A stretch of 64,000 bases of DNA, from assembly GCA_907165065.1 (NCBI GenBank), contig OU015523.1, positions 14,073,834-14,137,833 of the forward strand, given 5' to 3'. The stretch's first letter is position 1; each line of letters begins with the position of its first letter. The stretch is from Caprimulgus europaeus. Lineage: Eukaryota > Chordata > Aves > Caprimulgiformes > Caprimulgidae. Made by a program: the position numbers and the translations under genes. The notes beneath the pieces were generated by a model. It was not told the origin of the DNA and made no database searches. It was given only the letters and a program-made list of their open reading frames with translations. Of this stretch, positions 34,732 to 46,300 are shown one piece after another.

Positions 34732-35382
34732 GCATCTTGTCATTTTAGCCCACCCCAGAGTGGCCACTGCCAAGGGCACACAGGGGACTTTCCTGGGAAG
34801 GCTGTGGCTTGGGCCACCCATGGCCCAGTGACCCTCAGTGTCCAGAGCTGATCTCCACATGTTTGTCCTCCTGACTCAGAGGGAGGTGTGAGGTGTCAGA
34901 CATGCAACAGCTCCGCATTTTTGCTGATGGTGGCTGAGAAATAGGATTTATTCGTGTGCTAAAACGCCTCTTGGAGCTGTTACTGCAGTGACTTACTCAA
35001 CATGGTTTCTCCCAGGTGGGAGGATCCCTTCCTTTCTACCATTCATGGGTATGGAGTGCATGTAGCAAAAATTAAAAGGACAAAATAGTCCTAATTTTCA
35101 TAAGGAGAAAGTTAAGATAGGGTACCTTGGTGTCACCTTGGTGTCACCTTGGGGGTCTCAGTCTGCTCCAAGCATAAAGCTGCTTATCCTGAAGTAAATC
35201 TATCTGTTTGTAATATGTGACTTGGAAACAAAATTAGGGGCTTTTTCGGATCTATTATGGTTTTGGTTAAGTGGGAGCAGCATTTGGGCAGTGAGCAGGA
35301 GCTCACTTTAGGTCAGCATGCCCAGTTCTGCTTTGTACAGTAATTCTAATTCTCAGTGTTAGCAGCCCAAGCCCGGCAATGT
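34732..35382. other. sequence between the direct repeats
   Basis: No coding sequence was recognised. Near 35,123-35,155 there is a small tandem repeat of CCTTGGTGTCA (two to three units). Confidence 0.5.
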
Positions 35383-35533
35383 CTGTACTCTGTTTTTTCG
35401 CCACTTCTGCTGTAACTTGCAAGAACCTTTTCTGTATTTTTTTGATGGCATTGGTTCAAGTGTGACCTGGATGTGAGGTTGGTGGGCTTGACTACTCAAT
35501 GTTTTTAATAAAAGGAATCAAACTTAGGATATT
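35383..35533 (+). repeat. direct repeat copy B, unidentified family
   Basis: This is the second copy of the repeat at 34,547-34,731, in the same orientation with starts about 836 bases apart. Similarity stops sharply after GGATATT in both copies. It could be half of an LTR pair of a short element, two copies of an unrecognised repeat, or an old tandem duplication whose remainder has diverged. Confidence 0.8.
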
Positions 35534-36460
35534 CACTCAACAGTGAATTGGTACTGGAGGGAAAAAACATAGTGAAAGTATGGGAAGTAAAGAATGACAT
35601 TCACTATGAAAATGGCAGGGCTGAAAGGACAAAGCTGAAGAGTAGGACTGCTTACATCTTCTGTAACTTTTAAAATATCATAGTTAACAAAATCTGCTCC
35701 ATTTTAGAAGTTTGCTTTTACAAGTTGCTTAAGTAAGTGTGGCACTGTGCCTGTTTCATTCAGCAACATGTCTATTGTACACAGTGCCTGGGGGATTTTG
35801 ACCATTTCAGCTTTGGATCTGAAGGAAAAATTGCTAGTGAACAGCATGAACCCATACAAACCATCAGCTGCTGTTCTTCACCACCATTCAACACAGTAAT
35901 TAGTAGCTTTTAGGGCTGTCTTTTTAGTGTCCTTGTTGTAATGATGGAGGAAAAAAAAAAAAAAATTAGAGGACTGAGGACTAGTCCTTGTCAAGAAGGG
36001 AAATCCAGGGGAAAAGAAACCCTTCAGAGTGAGCACAGATCCTACTGCTCCCAAGGAGCACCTCACTCTTCCAGAGTCTGAACCGACAGGCAGAATAAGT
36101 TTCTGTTATTTGGAGAGGGCTGACAAGGGCTGGACAAGTGAACTGTCTTTCTTTCACAGACTCAGTGCAGACTTGCTTAAGCTTGGAAGAACAGAAAGTT
36201 ATTCATTTCATCTCAGAGCAAAATCTCAGATGCCAGTACCCCAGACTTCCAGGCATCTGGCCCCAGATTCAAATACTCTTGATGTTCAGACTTGACAATG
36301 ATCCCAACACAATAGTTTTTGGCTGATCTTGCAGATAGCTGCCATCAGGACTCATGCCACGCTGCATCAGAGCTAACAGGGGTCAGTAGGACATTCATCA
36401 TCCACCTTCTGTGTCCTCCAGAGAAAAAGAAACGCACAAAGACACCTGCCACGTTCTTTT
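35534..36460. other. spacer downstream of ZBTB20
   Basis: No gene or named repeat was recognised. There is an A-run near 35,950-35,965. The segment lies past the proposed ZBTB20 polyadenylation site. Confidence 0.5.
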
Positions 36461-36477
36461 GTCTTTTTTTTTTTTTT

Positions 36478-36483
36478 TTTAAT
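36478..36483 (-). terminator. candidate distal ZBTB20 poly(A) signal (ATTAAA)
   Basis: On the minus strand ATTAAA occupies 36,483-36,478 and is followed by a genomic A-run to about 36,464, then within 20-60 bases by a GU/U-rich stretch (GTGTCTTTGTGCGTTTC). That is the classical arrangement of signal, cleavage region and downstream element. Repeat-bearing intergenic sequence resumes beyond it. The A-run could also cause internal priming, so transcript evidence may be ambiguous here. Confidence 0.5.
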
Positions 36484-36648
36484 TATTCCTTCATATTCAA
36501 ACTTCACAAACAGTGTGAACTTGTACAATACCTCAGAAAGTGAAACTTACAAAAAAAGTGCTGGTAACATTAAAAAAAAAAACAAAAAACAAACATCATT
36601 CTTAGCAACATCAATTACTCTTCCACACAAAACAGAAACCTTGTAAAA

Positions 36649-36654
36649 TTTATT
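36649..36654 (-). terminator. alternative ZBTB20 poly(A) signal (AATAAA)
   Basis: A canonical AATAAA occurs on the minus strand about 170 bases before the proposed distal signal. Further AATAAA hexamers lie at 36,786-36,791 and 36,919-36,924. Any of these could give slightly shorter 3' ends. No single one is favoured strongly by flanking sequence. Confidence 0.35.
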
Positions 36655-37128
36655 TCCGTATTTTTTAAGGCGTAATACTTCTGTATAAAGTATATGCAAG
36701 AGATAAAACTTCACAGTATTCCAAAATGTCACAATAATAATAATAATAATATAGTATAATGAAGCGCTACAGTTAATTTTATTTTTTTATTTTTTTTTTC
36801 CTGTTTTAAATAACAAATACAAGTCACAGGTAAATATACGTGAGAAAAATACGAGGCTAATATTAAATGGCAGGTAAGGATACTCTCACTGTAAGAAAAA
36901 ACTGGCAGGATGTGTGTATTTATTCTATATTTTAAAGCACTTGATAGAAAAGGCGTATGCAAGGTTGTTTTTTTTTTTTTAACAATTTTCTATTTGCTTG
37001 TTTTTGATAACTGACATACCATTTACAGAGTATAATGAGAGAAAAAAAAGGAACTTAACCCCTCAAAACTTTTGACCTGCTCTTCACATCGTCACAAACC
37101 ATGTTTCTTGAGAGATGCCTGTAAAGCG

Positions 37129-37190
37129 GTGGGTGTGTGTGGGTGTGTGTGTGTGTGTGTGTGAGGGGGGGGTGGGTGTGTGTGCGGCAG
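37129..37190. repeat. GT-rich microsatellite in the ZBTB20 3'UTR
   Basis: Imperfect GT/GGGT repeats interrupted by an eight-base G run read as CA-rich sequence in the ZBTB20 transcript. The tract lies close to the distal end of the 3'UTR and just beside CpG-containing sequence. Confidence 0.9.
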
Positions 37191-37556
37191 CAGCGCGCGC
37201 ATGGGTGTGTGGATGGGTGGGCGTGCGGTGACACACAGGACCACGGCAACACACATGGGTACTGGCAGGGACTCGTCTCCTGCAGGGGATTTCCATCACT
37301 CTGGGGGCAAATCCTGAAGTCTTTGTGCTGGCAAGATGGCCATCAAGGTTGTTGGTGGTGGTTGCCTGCATAAAGACCCCAGGATTTAGTTTCCCATTCA
37401 TTCCACATCAAGGGACTGTTGGGAATTTCTTCATCCTCAAGAAGAAAACATCCCATTTTGGTTTTTTACATCCACACACCCGAGTGCGTGCTCTCCCCTC
37501 CACCACTTCACTTTATTCCCCCCCCCCCCCGTCTTCCATAAAACAGAGCAAAGACC

Positions 37557-37738
37557 AACTACGGAATTTCCACCCGGGCTGGAGCCAGTGTGGCGAGGAA
37601 TGGGGACGTGGCTGGAGCCCCCGGCTCCGCTGCGGCGGGGCTGCGCGCTCGGGTGTGCGTGTGCAGCGCTTGTCAGCAAACACCCTCCCGCCACGCCTCG
37701 CCCCCGCACTCGCCCACAGCCAGCCGCTCAGCCCCTGG
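37557..37738. promoter_or_regulatory. isolated CpG-rich patch near the distal end of the ZBTB20 3'UTR
   Basis: About 180 bases are GC-rich with many CpGs (for example CTCCGCTGCGGCGGGGCTGC, GCGCGCTCGGG and CGCCACGCCTCGCCCCCGC), inside an otherwise AT-rich 27-kb block. A C13 run lies just before it at 37,518-37,530. It may be a small CpG island with its own promoter activity, or a structured GC-rich RNA element. No gene start was identified next to it. Confidence 0.5.
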
Positions 37739-38811
37739 GTAACAAAAAGACAGCAGATAGCATTAACACATCAGTAAGGTGCTCAAAGAAAAAAAGGTGG
37801 CTCCCACTCCTGGAATGGGAAGCCACATAAGGTGCTTCAAAAAGGTTTTTTCTTTTTTTGTTTTTTCTTTTTTTTTTTTAATTTTCTTTTTTTTCAGTTT
37901 CAGACATTTTAAAAAAAGGACTGATTGAGCATGTGGTACGTGAGAGCAAGGCCGAGAGTTTTGAGACAGACATCCTCCATATACAAGAGCTTCCTCAGGG
38001 CAGGATGCGTTTTTGTTTGTTTGCTTCTTTTTTTTGTTGTTGTTGTTGTGGTGGTGGTGGATCAGTTTAGATGCAATTTTTTTTTTTTTCATATAAAACA
38101 AAGAAAAAGTAACAAACCAACCCAATGTCAGAATTAGCGTAGAAGTCAAACCACGTTATTGGGCTGAGTTTTTTATTTTGGTTTGTTGTTGTTTGTTTTT
38201 TTTTTTTTGCCCATTCATTCAGTTAGCACCGTTCCTTTTTATTCTGGTTACAACCCAATTCCTTCTGTAATTATTGAACGTACAGAAAGGACCAAGCAGT
38301 TGTTTTTATTTTTTGTGATCTGTTTCAAGAGCCCAACCGTAATTCCTCTGCTGCTGCTGCTGCTGTGTTTGTGTAGCATCTGGTTTCATGAGCCTAAGGA
38401 GAAAGGTTAGTCTGCTGATATTTAAGGTTGACGTGTGTGTTTGTATGCATACACATTGTTCTATACATACACGCTGCATGGAGTACATTTTAACTGGAGA
38501 TAAAGTGAACTGGGTTCAAACACATATGCACTATCTTCCCCTATGTATTTGAAACAGTCTGGAGCTTTGATTTGATTATTTTTTTTTTTTAAAGTGCATT
38601 TAAAGCAAAATAACTGGCATTCACATACCCCATGGAAAACACGATAGCAGTGGAAAGCTCGACTATGCTAAACTCCTCGGACTTGACAACGCCAAAAGCA
38701 AATGGGGCAGTGACAGGCCTCGGTGTAGGCAGCTATTCTTGGGCAGCACCATTGGCAAGGAGGGAAGGCAGGAGGTGGTGGAAGGGAAATTGCTTTAGAG
38801 GTTGACTATTT

Positions 38812-38840
38812 GAACTGAAATATTTGAAATATTTCAATTC
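38812..38840 (-). other. near-perfect short hairpin in the ZBTB20 3'UTR
   Basis: Two 14-base arms (GAACTGAAATATTT and AAATATTTCAATTC) are inverted repeats separated by one base. In the minus-strand RNA the only non-Watson-Crick pair becomes a G-U wobble. The centre would open to form the loop. It is AU-rich and therefore of modest stability. Confidence 0.6.
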
Positions 38841-41800
38841 TGATATAGCTGTGTCATTCCCAATACAGCTTCCTTTATGATGATTAATGACCTCTCTCTT
38901 ACAGCTGTACACATCTGACTCTCCCTAGTTCTGTCTTTCATCTTGTGTGTGTCCCAAGTGCCAGCATCTATTAGGAATAAGGCACTGTTGAAATTACAGT
39001 TTTACAAAAGATGCAGAATAATCCAACCCTAACAATCCTGACTGCCTGCACTGCTCTCCTCCCCCTCCCTCCTTTCACTTTATTTTATTTCCTTTTGTTT
39101 TTTAATATTGCATGTGATAGAGTTTATTCTTATGTTTTCTAAGCCTGTCAAAAGTAGGCCTTGGACAAATGTCAAGTCCATCAGCACCAAAGTCGAATAG
39201 GAATACACCCTTTCTCTTGTATATATGTGCACACATGCAGACTGTTAATTGGAAGGGGGGAATAACTACACTGTTCCCCTGCTGCTCCTCTCAGGCTCTA
39301 GAGCCCAGCCTAAAGAATAAATTTCCAGTCTTCCATCCACAGCATTGTCATTTACTGGATCAATTATGGAAGTGATCACGGGATTTTCCATTCCCATGAC
39401 GCAGGTGTGTACAGGTGGATTTCTCACAGAGCAAGCCCCTGGAAAGCCTGCGTGGCGCTTCCTGCTGTGCAGAGGAACAGCACGGGTGGGTGCCCACCCC
39501 TGCACCTGCCTGCCAGGTGGACACTACTCGGGGGCTGCTTTGTGCTGATTCTTTAAATCAGAAAAGCCTCTACAGCGCTGCTGGTGCCTCCACAGAGTCA
39601 GGGACACTGACTGTGCAGTGGGCAAGTCTGCAGAGAAGCCGGGCGGCAGTGGGGTCCCTGTCTTTGCCCACGAGCTGCCATGGATTACAAGCTGCTTTTC
39701 CATTATGCCAACATGCTGGTCTCTCTCTGTGGTTTTGACCTGGGGATGAGCCATGTTCCAGTAACTGGGTAGGATTTATTTGCCCTAAAAATACTGTGGT
39801 CAGCCCATCATAATATGCATTTTCTGTGGCAGCTAGTATATCCCTCTCCTGCTAAAACACTGAAAATGATCCATCAATGACCTTCCTTGAGCCAGAATCC
39901 CACTGGCTCCTCTCACCTCCACCAAAGGCTAGGGCTGCCTCGTCAAGCAGAGGATATAGCAGAAAGTAAGAAAAGCAAGCAGACAGTAGGGGTTCTAGCA
40001 AAGAAAGCATGAGATCAGATGGTCTAGTGTTGAAGCTTTAGGCTGGCCAGTTTAGCCACCATTGCTAAAATGGACTGAGATTAGAATCTAAACTGCTACA
40101 GACTGGGTTTTTACAAGTGACACAAACCTTGGGCAGGAAATGAGTCGCCTTTTTTTTTCTTTTAGTGGTTTAAAAGTCATCTCAATAAGGCCACAAACTG
40201 CATTTATCTTGTCAATGTAACTGCTTGCAAATGGCATGAACTGAAATTGAGTGAGTGCTTCACTCAGCTAGGATAGGAATGGGAGAGAAGAGCCACCCCA
40301 TGCCCACTCTGACTGCTCTGTAGGAGAGAGGAGCATCCGAGGAGGTGGTGGTGGAGGGTGTCTCCCTGGGAAGACCTGCTATGTGTGGAAAGGGAAAGGA
40401 GCTAATAGCATCTCTCTGTTCCCCTTCCCCTCACCACCACCTTACTGTTTTGCTGGACACCTATAGACAAGTAGCACTTCTAAAGAGCCTCCTCCTGCAT
40501 CTCTCACATGTGTAAGTTTGGGAAGGGGAGGAGGTTGGTATAATTACAAAAGGGGAAAAAGAAGGCACATGATTTTACTCAGTCCTGACTGAACCCACAT
40601 TTTGAAAGCAAGGGCAGTTTAGGTGGAGGGCAAAAAAGTGCTCAGTGGAGCAGGTGCTCACTGAGAAGAAATCTCAGGGCAAAGGAAGAGGGAGAATAAA
40701 AAGGAAAGGCAGGAGAAATGAAGGCCACATTCAGCTTTCTGTCTGCTTGACAGTCTCAAGATTTGGCTGCATTATTGTCCAGGAAGGAAAAGAGTCTGGT
40801 TGGTCTCAAATGTAGCCCAGTTACATATCTCCAGTTTTTGTTATGGCTGTTGGTGTCCTCCTCCTTCCCTTTTCTCCGGTCCCATGAGTGCCTGTAGCAC
40901 TGCTTTAGTCTTTTTAAGCCTGTTCTTCAAATGTCAAGAACATGGCACACCTCTTTGGTCGCCCTCAAGTCTCTACTTCTCAAATCCACAACCAGTGATC
41001 AAACTGAGTAGTGCTTCCTGCTGGTCACTCCCACTGCTGGAGTGCCAGAAAGGCTTGATTAGCATCCTCATGGTTTCAGTTGAGTTGGTGAGTTGATCAC
41101 AAAAGCCACCGGTCAGATGACAGGCAAACAAGGGGAGCTGTTGACTGAGAACCTGGGATGTCATTTACAGAGGTCATTATGAGCATCGCAGCTCTCAGTC
41201 ATTTAACCCCTTGTGCATCGCCCCACCTAGGTACCACGAGTTTTCTTTCTCTGCCAGTGACTGTAAGCCTTTCTCACTCATGTGGTAGATGGGAGAAGTA
41301 GAGCTGACAGTCGGGCTCTGGGATTCCAAAGCAGTGTTTTGCATTTTTCCCCCAACTCTGCCTCTAAAATGCATTTAGTTTCTCTCTCCCCCTCCCACTA
41401 TTTCCCCCCGCCCCAATTTGCTCAGGAAATCATAAGGCAGAGTAATGAGAAGTAGGATCACCAACAGCTCTATGAAGACACAGGGTGGTAAAATGCTTCC
41501 ACACAAACTCACAGTCCAGTGTTTGTGACATTTCATAAATAGCTTTTTTTTTTTCTTAAAAAAAAAAAAAAAAAAGAGTAACACAAGAACAATCCCTTTA
41601 CTTACTCATCTGAAACAAAATAAACAGCAGTGGCTACAAACTTCTTCTTGTAACAATTACAAAAAAACTCCCAACAATACAATCCCCCAACTTTTAACAC
41701 GCGCCTTGAATGTTTTTTTTTTATTTTATTTTAAACCTCAAAACTGCAGCATATCCTTAAGGGCAAACTTTTCAATTAGTTTTTTCTTTCTTTTCTTTTT

Positions 41801-43335
41801 TTTTTTAAATAATGTGTTCACCAGAAAGAAAAAAAATTCCACAAAACAGTCTTGTACCAAGAAAATGCATTCAAAAATAGAAAATACTACACAACAAAAA
41901 TATGTACCCTTCCTTTCCAAAAGAGTCTTCACAAAAATGTAGAAAAATGCCAACCATTTTTTTTTTCCTTTCCTGAACACTTAACTTTCAACCTAGGGCA
42001 CAATTATTTATTGACTTATAATGTCTGTTTTTGCATAAAATATGGAAGATACAAACCAACTATCAGGACTGTGAAGTTACAAACAACATCTCAGTATTCT
42101 CCCCACCCCACATACCCTCCTTAGAAAACAAAACAGAAAAAGCCAATGTTTCAACAACTGATTGAAAGCCATCAGGCTAGGAAAAACCATCAGCTGATAC
42201 GGGGATTCAAAGATGCTGGCATAACAGGAAAATCATCTGCCTTTGAAAATGTTGCTCTTTGCAATCATCTCAACACGAGTCTCTGCCCCGCTGTACTCAA
42301 ACGACCAGGCACTATGGAGACAGGACACTGCTGGGCACAGAAAGATCCAGGAAGAGTTTGGGGTGATGAGCTCAAGGAGCACATGTGGGTGTGTGCACAC
42401 ACGCGTGCACGTGGTGTTTTACTCGCAAAAGAACTATTGCCATTTTGAAAGACAGAGAGGATGTTTCCATATGCCTTAAAAGTGCAAGGGCCATTTCTGG
42501 ATCATAGTAGTTAAATACGCTAAAGTTTTACTATGTTCAATAGTCAAGTCCATTTTTCTGGCAAAGGCAGGCTCTTCAACCAGAGTTAGATCGTATCAGT
42601 TCACGGCTGGGGGTGGGTAACAGCTCAGAGCTGGTAGGCAAAAAGTGTCACACCAAGGTGCATCCAGAACTGATTTATTCAGTGGGAAAGTGTTTTGCCT
42701 ACCTTGAACAAGGTTCAAGGGGTATTATGCGATTAACACAGCCAAAAGACCAACCGTTTCGACAGCAGTAAAATCTAGCAGTGGGGAACTCGGGTACTAT
42801 GGGGAAGGCAGCTGTATCTTACACGCATGTGGCTAAATCCATCCTTTGTGTACCCTCTTTGACTTCATTGCAATTGCATCTGCTTGCACCGGGGATGAAT
42901 TTGCCCCATGCGGTTCTGGATTTTATGACTGGTGGCCATGGAGCCTGACCCTGCAAAACACTGTGCTAAAATACTCCAGATTGCAGAGCTGGGATCAAAG
43001 AGGCTTATCTCTTCTTTTGTTTGAGACTGATTGTTTGTTTTCTTTCTAGTATATATTTTAGAGGATGCTTCCATAATAAGGGGAGCTTTTTCTTAGCCTT
43101 TTTCACTGCGTGGCTGTGTGTTTTCCTTTTTTTTTTCAAATGGCAAAATGTGTTTGCGTTTACTTCCAGTGCATTTTTTTTCTCAAAAATTCAAAACAAA
43201 AAGGAAACATTACTTTTCCCATCCTTCAAAAGGAAAACAAAACCAAAACAGACTGATAAAGTACAATACAATAAAATTCAGGCATTAAAAAGACAACATG
43301 ATGTGCAACAGCAATACCAAAGAAACAAAAATAAA

Positions 43336-43357
43336 ATATATATATATATATATATAT
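43336..43357. repeat. AT microsatellite, eleven units
   Basis: An uninterrupted (AT)11 tract lies in the ZBTB20 3'UTR, adjacent to A-rich sequence. Confidence 0.95.
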
Positions 43358-46300
43358 TAGGATACAAGTACGAATGAGCCAAGAAAGCTATCTAACCCCA
43401 CTACCGGATGATTGGTAAGCATTGGTTAAGAAATAGGTAAGGCTATTCCAAGATTTCTAACTAAACACAGTTAACCACTGCTTCTCTCACACCTTCGCTT
43501 CCTACATTTTTCACCTTTCACTCACTGCTCTTTTATGTCTTGAAACTGATTTTTTTTTTTTTCCTTTCCATATTTTTTTGGTCTACAGTAGAATTACATG
43601 TTAATAACAACAGCAAAACAAAACTCAAGCTTGTTGTGAGAGTAAGTTGGTGCCACATCCGTGATGGAGAAGAAAGAAGACAGACAACAGAACAACCGCG
43701 TTCAGTTTTTCACACACAAAGCATACTCGAGGGCAACAGAGTATTTGATCAAAATCAGTTTGGAGGGGCAAGCAGCTGAAGCTGTAGGTTTACAACTACA
43801 CCAGCAACCAGGGCCTGGTCTTTTGCCTTCACCGCTGTCCTTGAGGACAAAAGTAGCCCAGTCGTAATGTGGCTTTGCCATTCTTGTCACCTGGAGCAAC
43901 AGATGACCTGCCATCTACTCACCACTAATTGCACTCCTGGTTTGATGGAAAACCAAAAGGAAAAGGAAAGGTAAAAGGCTCCTAGTGGGGGCCAAGGCTA
44001 TGTCTTGGTCACCTTGGCTGATGTGACAAATCATCAGCCAGTGTGATACTATGATCAGTGAGGGAGGGCACCTGGCTGGCAGGCCGTTTGGGAGCAGTCT
44101 CAAAGCAAACTCAGACTGTCTAAGTTGATGTGACAGATCGTTTAGCCTCCTCCATTAGGGAAAAAGTGATGAACACTAACAGGTTACTCTGAGATCGTTC
44201 TGATAGTATAAATTCTCTTAGTTCAGCAGGGATGAGAAAGCATATGCTCTCTATTGCTTTCGAATTGCCTTCATAAATGTCAGTATCACCAGCCACCAGA
44301 AATGCGTTCCCTACAAACTTGGCTGTAGCACTGTGACTAAAGTTCCATCGTGATTCCTGGCATTTTCTTTTTTTCTGTGGAACTCCTGAAACTTAACATT
44401 TTCCTCAAGGGTAAGCTCTAAAATTACCATAATGTTGAAAATACCACTAGCATCTTATTGAACCATAACTACTCCACATAGTCCCAGCAAAAACTCAAGC
44501 TGATCCTCAGTAGTGCTTGTCAATGTTGAGGAAAGGAACGTACGAAAACAAGATGATCAAACAGTACAGGGAAGTTCTGTTTTGGATCTAGCCCACTGGC
44601 CAAAGGGATTTTCATTCAAGAGAAAAGGTGCAACAACGAAGCAGGATGACAAATGGAGGAGAATTATGGAAGTTAGTGTTTCTCCATCTGGAGAAAAAAA
44701 AAAAATAGGGCATTAAGTTACACGGCATCTCTAGTCAGCAACATATGTTTTGGCTTCTTAAAATAAACCTCAAGTTATCCTTGGTTTCTCAGTCAAGCAC
44801 TGTCTACATGGGGCTTTAGTACCATGCTGGGAAAAAAAAAATGAGTTTGTGCTATATTTAAATGCAGTTCCAGTTAAACTAGTTTCAAACTGACCATGTA
44901 AAAAGGAGCACCTTATTTAAAAGCCATTAAAACTATACAATCACACTTATGCCCAGGAACTGATCTTGTCGAGCACTGTAACTGAGTGGGAATACAGGCT
45001 GGAATGTGGCTTTTAAAGAACTGTTTGGTTCCTGTTTACATGGACTAGACTGGTTTTGTTGAAACTGAGTCAGCTGGAATCAGGTTTAAACAGGCTGAAT
45101 TCAAACTCAGGTTTGGAGCATGGCTCAAAGCCCACTTCTTCAGGTCGCAGTACTTTTTAAAAAACTAGTGCAAATGGCATCTTATCACAGCATTGCAAGC
45201 ATGCAGTGTTCCTCTCCTTGTCCAACTATGGTTGCCATCAGGTCATACCACAAGGGAGGAATATGCAGCAATCAGTCAGCCAGAACAGCTCAAACTACAG
45301 AAGGTCTTTATTTTACCACAGCAGGAAAGGCACTCTGGACACAGCAGGCTCAGTAAACCCTCAGCTTCACTTTTTTTCTGGAGCAGTCCACTACTCCTCT
45401 TTGACAATGCAAATCCACTCTGACAGTAGCAATATATGCAGCTGCCTTAAACAAGAAAAAACAAAAACTCACCTAAACAACAAAGGGGAGCATTGGCTCA
45501 TAAACTGAACTAACTTCAGCAGACAGACTTCTGTTTCCTCCCGTATCATCACTCTGTAGCTGTCACTACTCTCACAGAGGCAAATGCCACTTTAGAAATC
45601 AAAGGTGCTCTCCTGCCACTGTATTATGCTGGCTCTCAAATGTACTGTGCTTTTACTGGGCACCCACTGCCTCATTACTGGAAGATGACCTTCCAGTGGT
45701 TTTCATCTTATAGGATTCCTGCAGATGGCTCAGAAAGAGAATACATGTTCTACTGTCCTGCCTGCTTTCAAGGGAAGAGTCATTCAGTAGTTCATCTAAC
45801 ACTACACCAGAGGATATCTCCAGTTCTTCTCTTCCAGTCCTTTCAAGCCAGGATGGATGAAATCTAAGAGTAGAAATCTCAGAGCCTTCCAGAAAAACAC
45901 ACTGTTAAATCCAAAGTCTCTCCTGGTTCCAGACAGACTTGTTCCTTCCCACCCAGGACCCGCCTCTTGTGTATTATTTCTCCTCTAGTTCTTGATACTT
46001 TTCACAAATGAGGCAGCCCAACAGACTGACAAGTAGCAATCTGCTTTGCATTCTGCAGCTCTGTGTAAGGACTGTACTACCCATTCCTTGGCAATAATTA
46101 AGTCAAAATGTCTTTGCTTCAAGTCTAAGGAGATATTCAGGGCATGAATAGATTTCTGATCACCCAATTACTCTAGACTTTTCTTAGCAATTGGATGGCT
46201 ACCTCCCCTTTTTTGTCCATGAATCTTCTGTGTCCTTTAGACAGGTGGTCCCTCCACTACAAGACCAAAGCAGATGCACTCATGTTTTACATTCTTCTCC

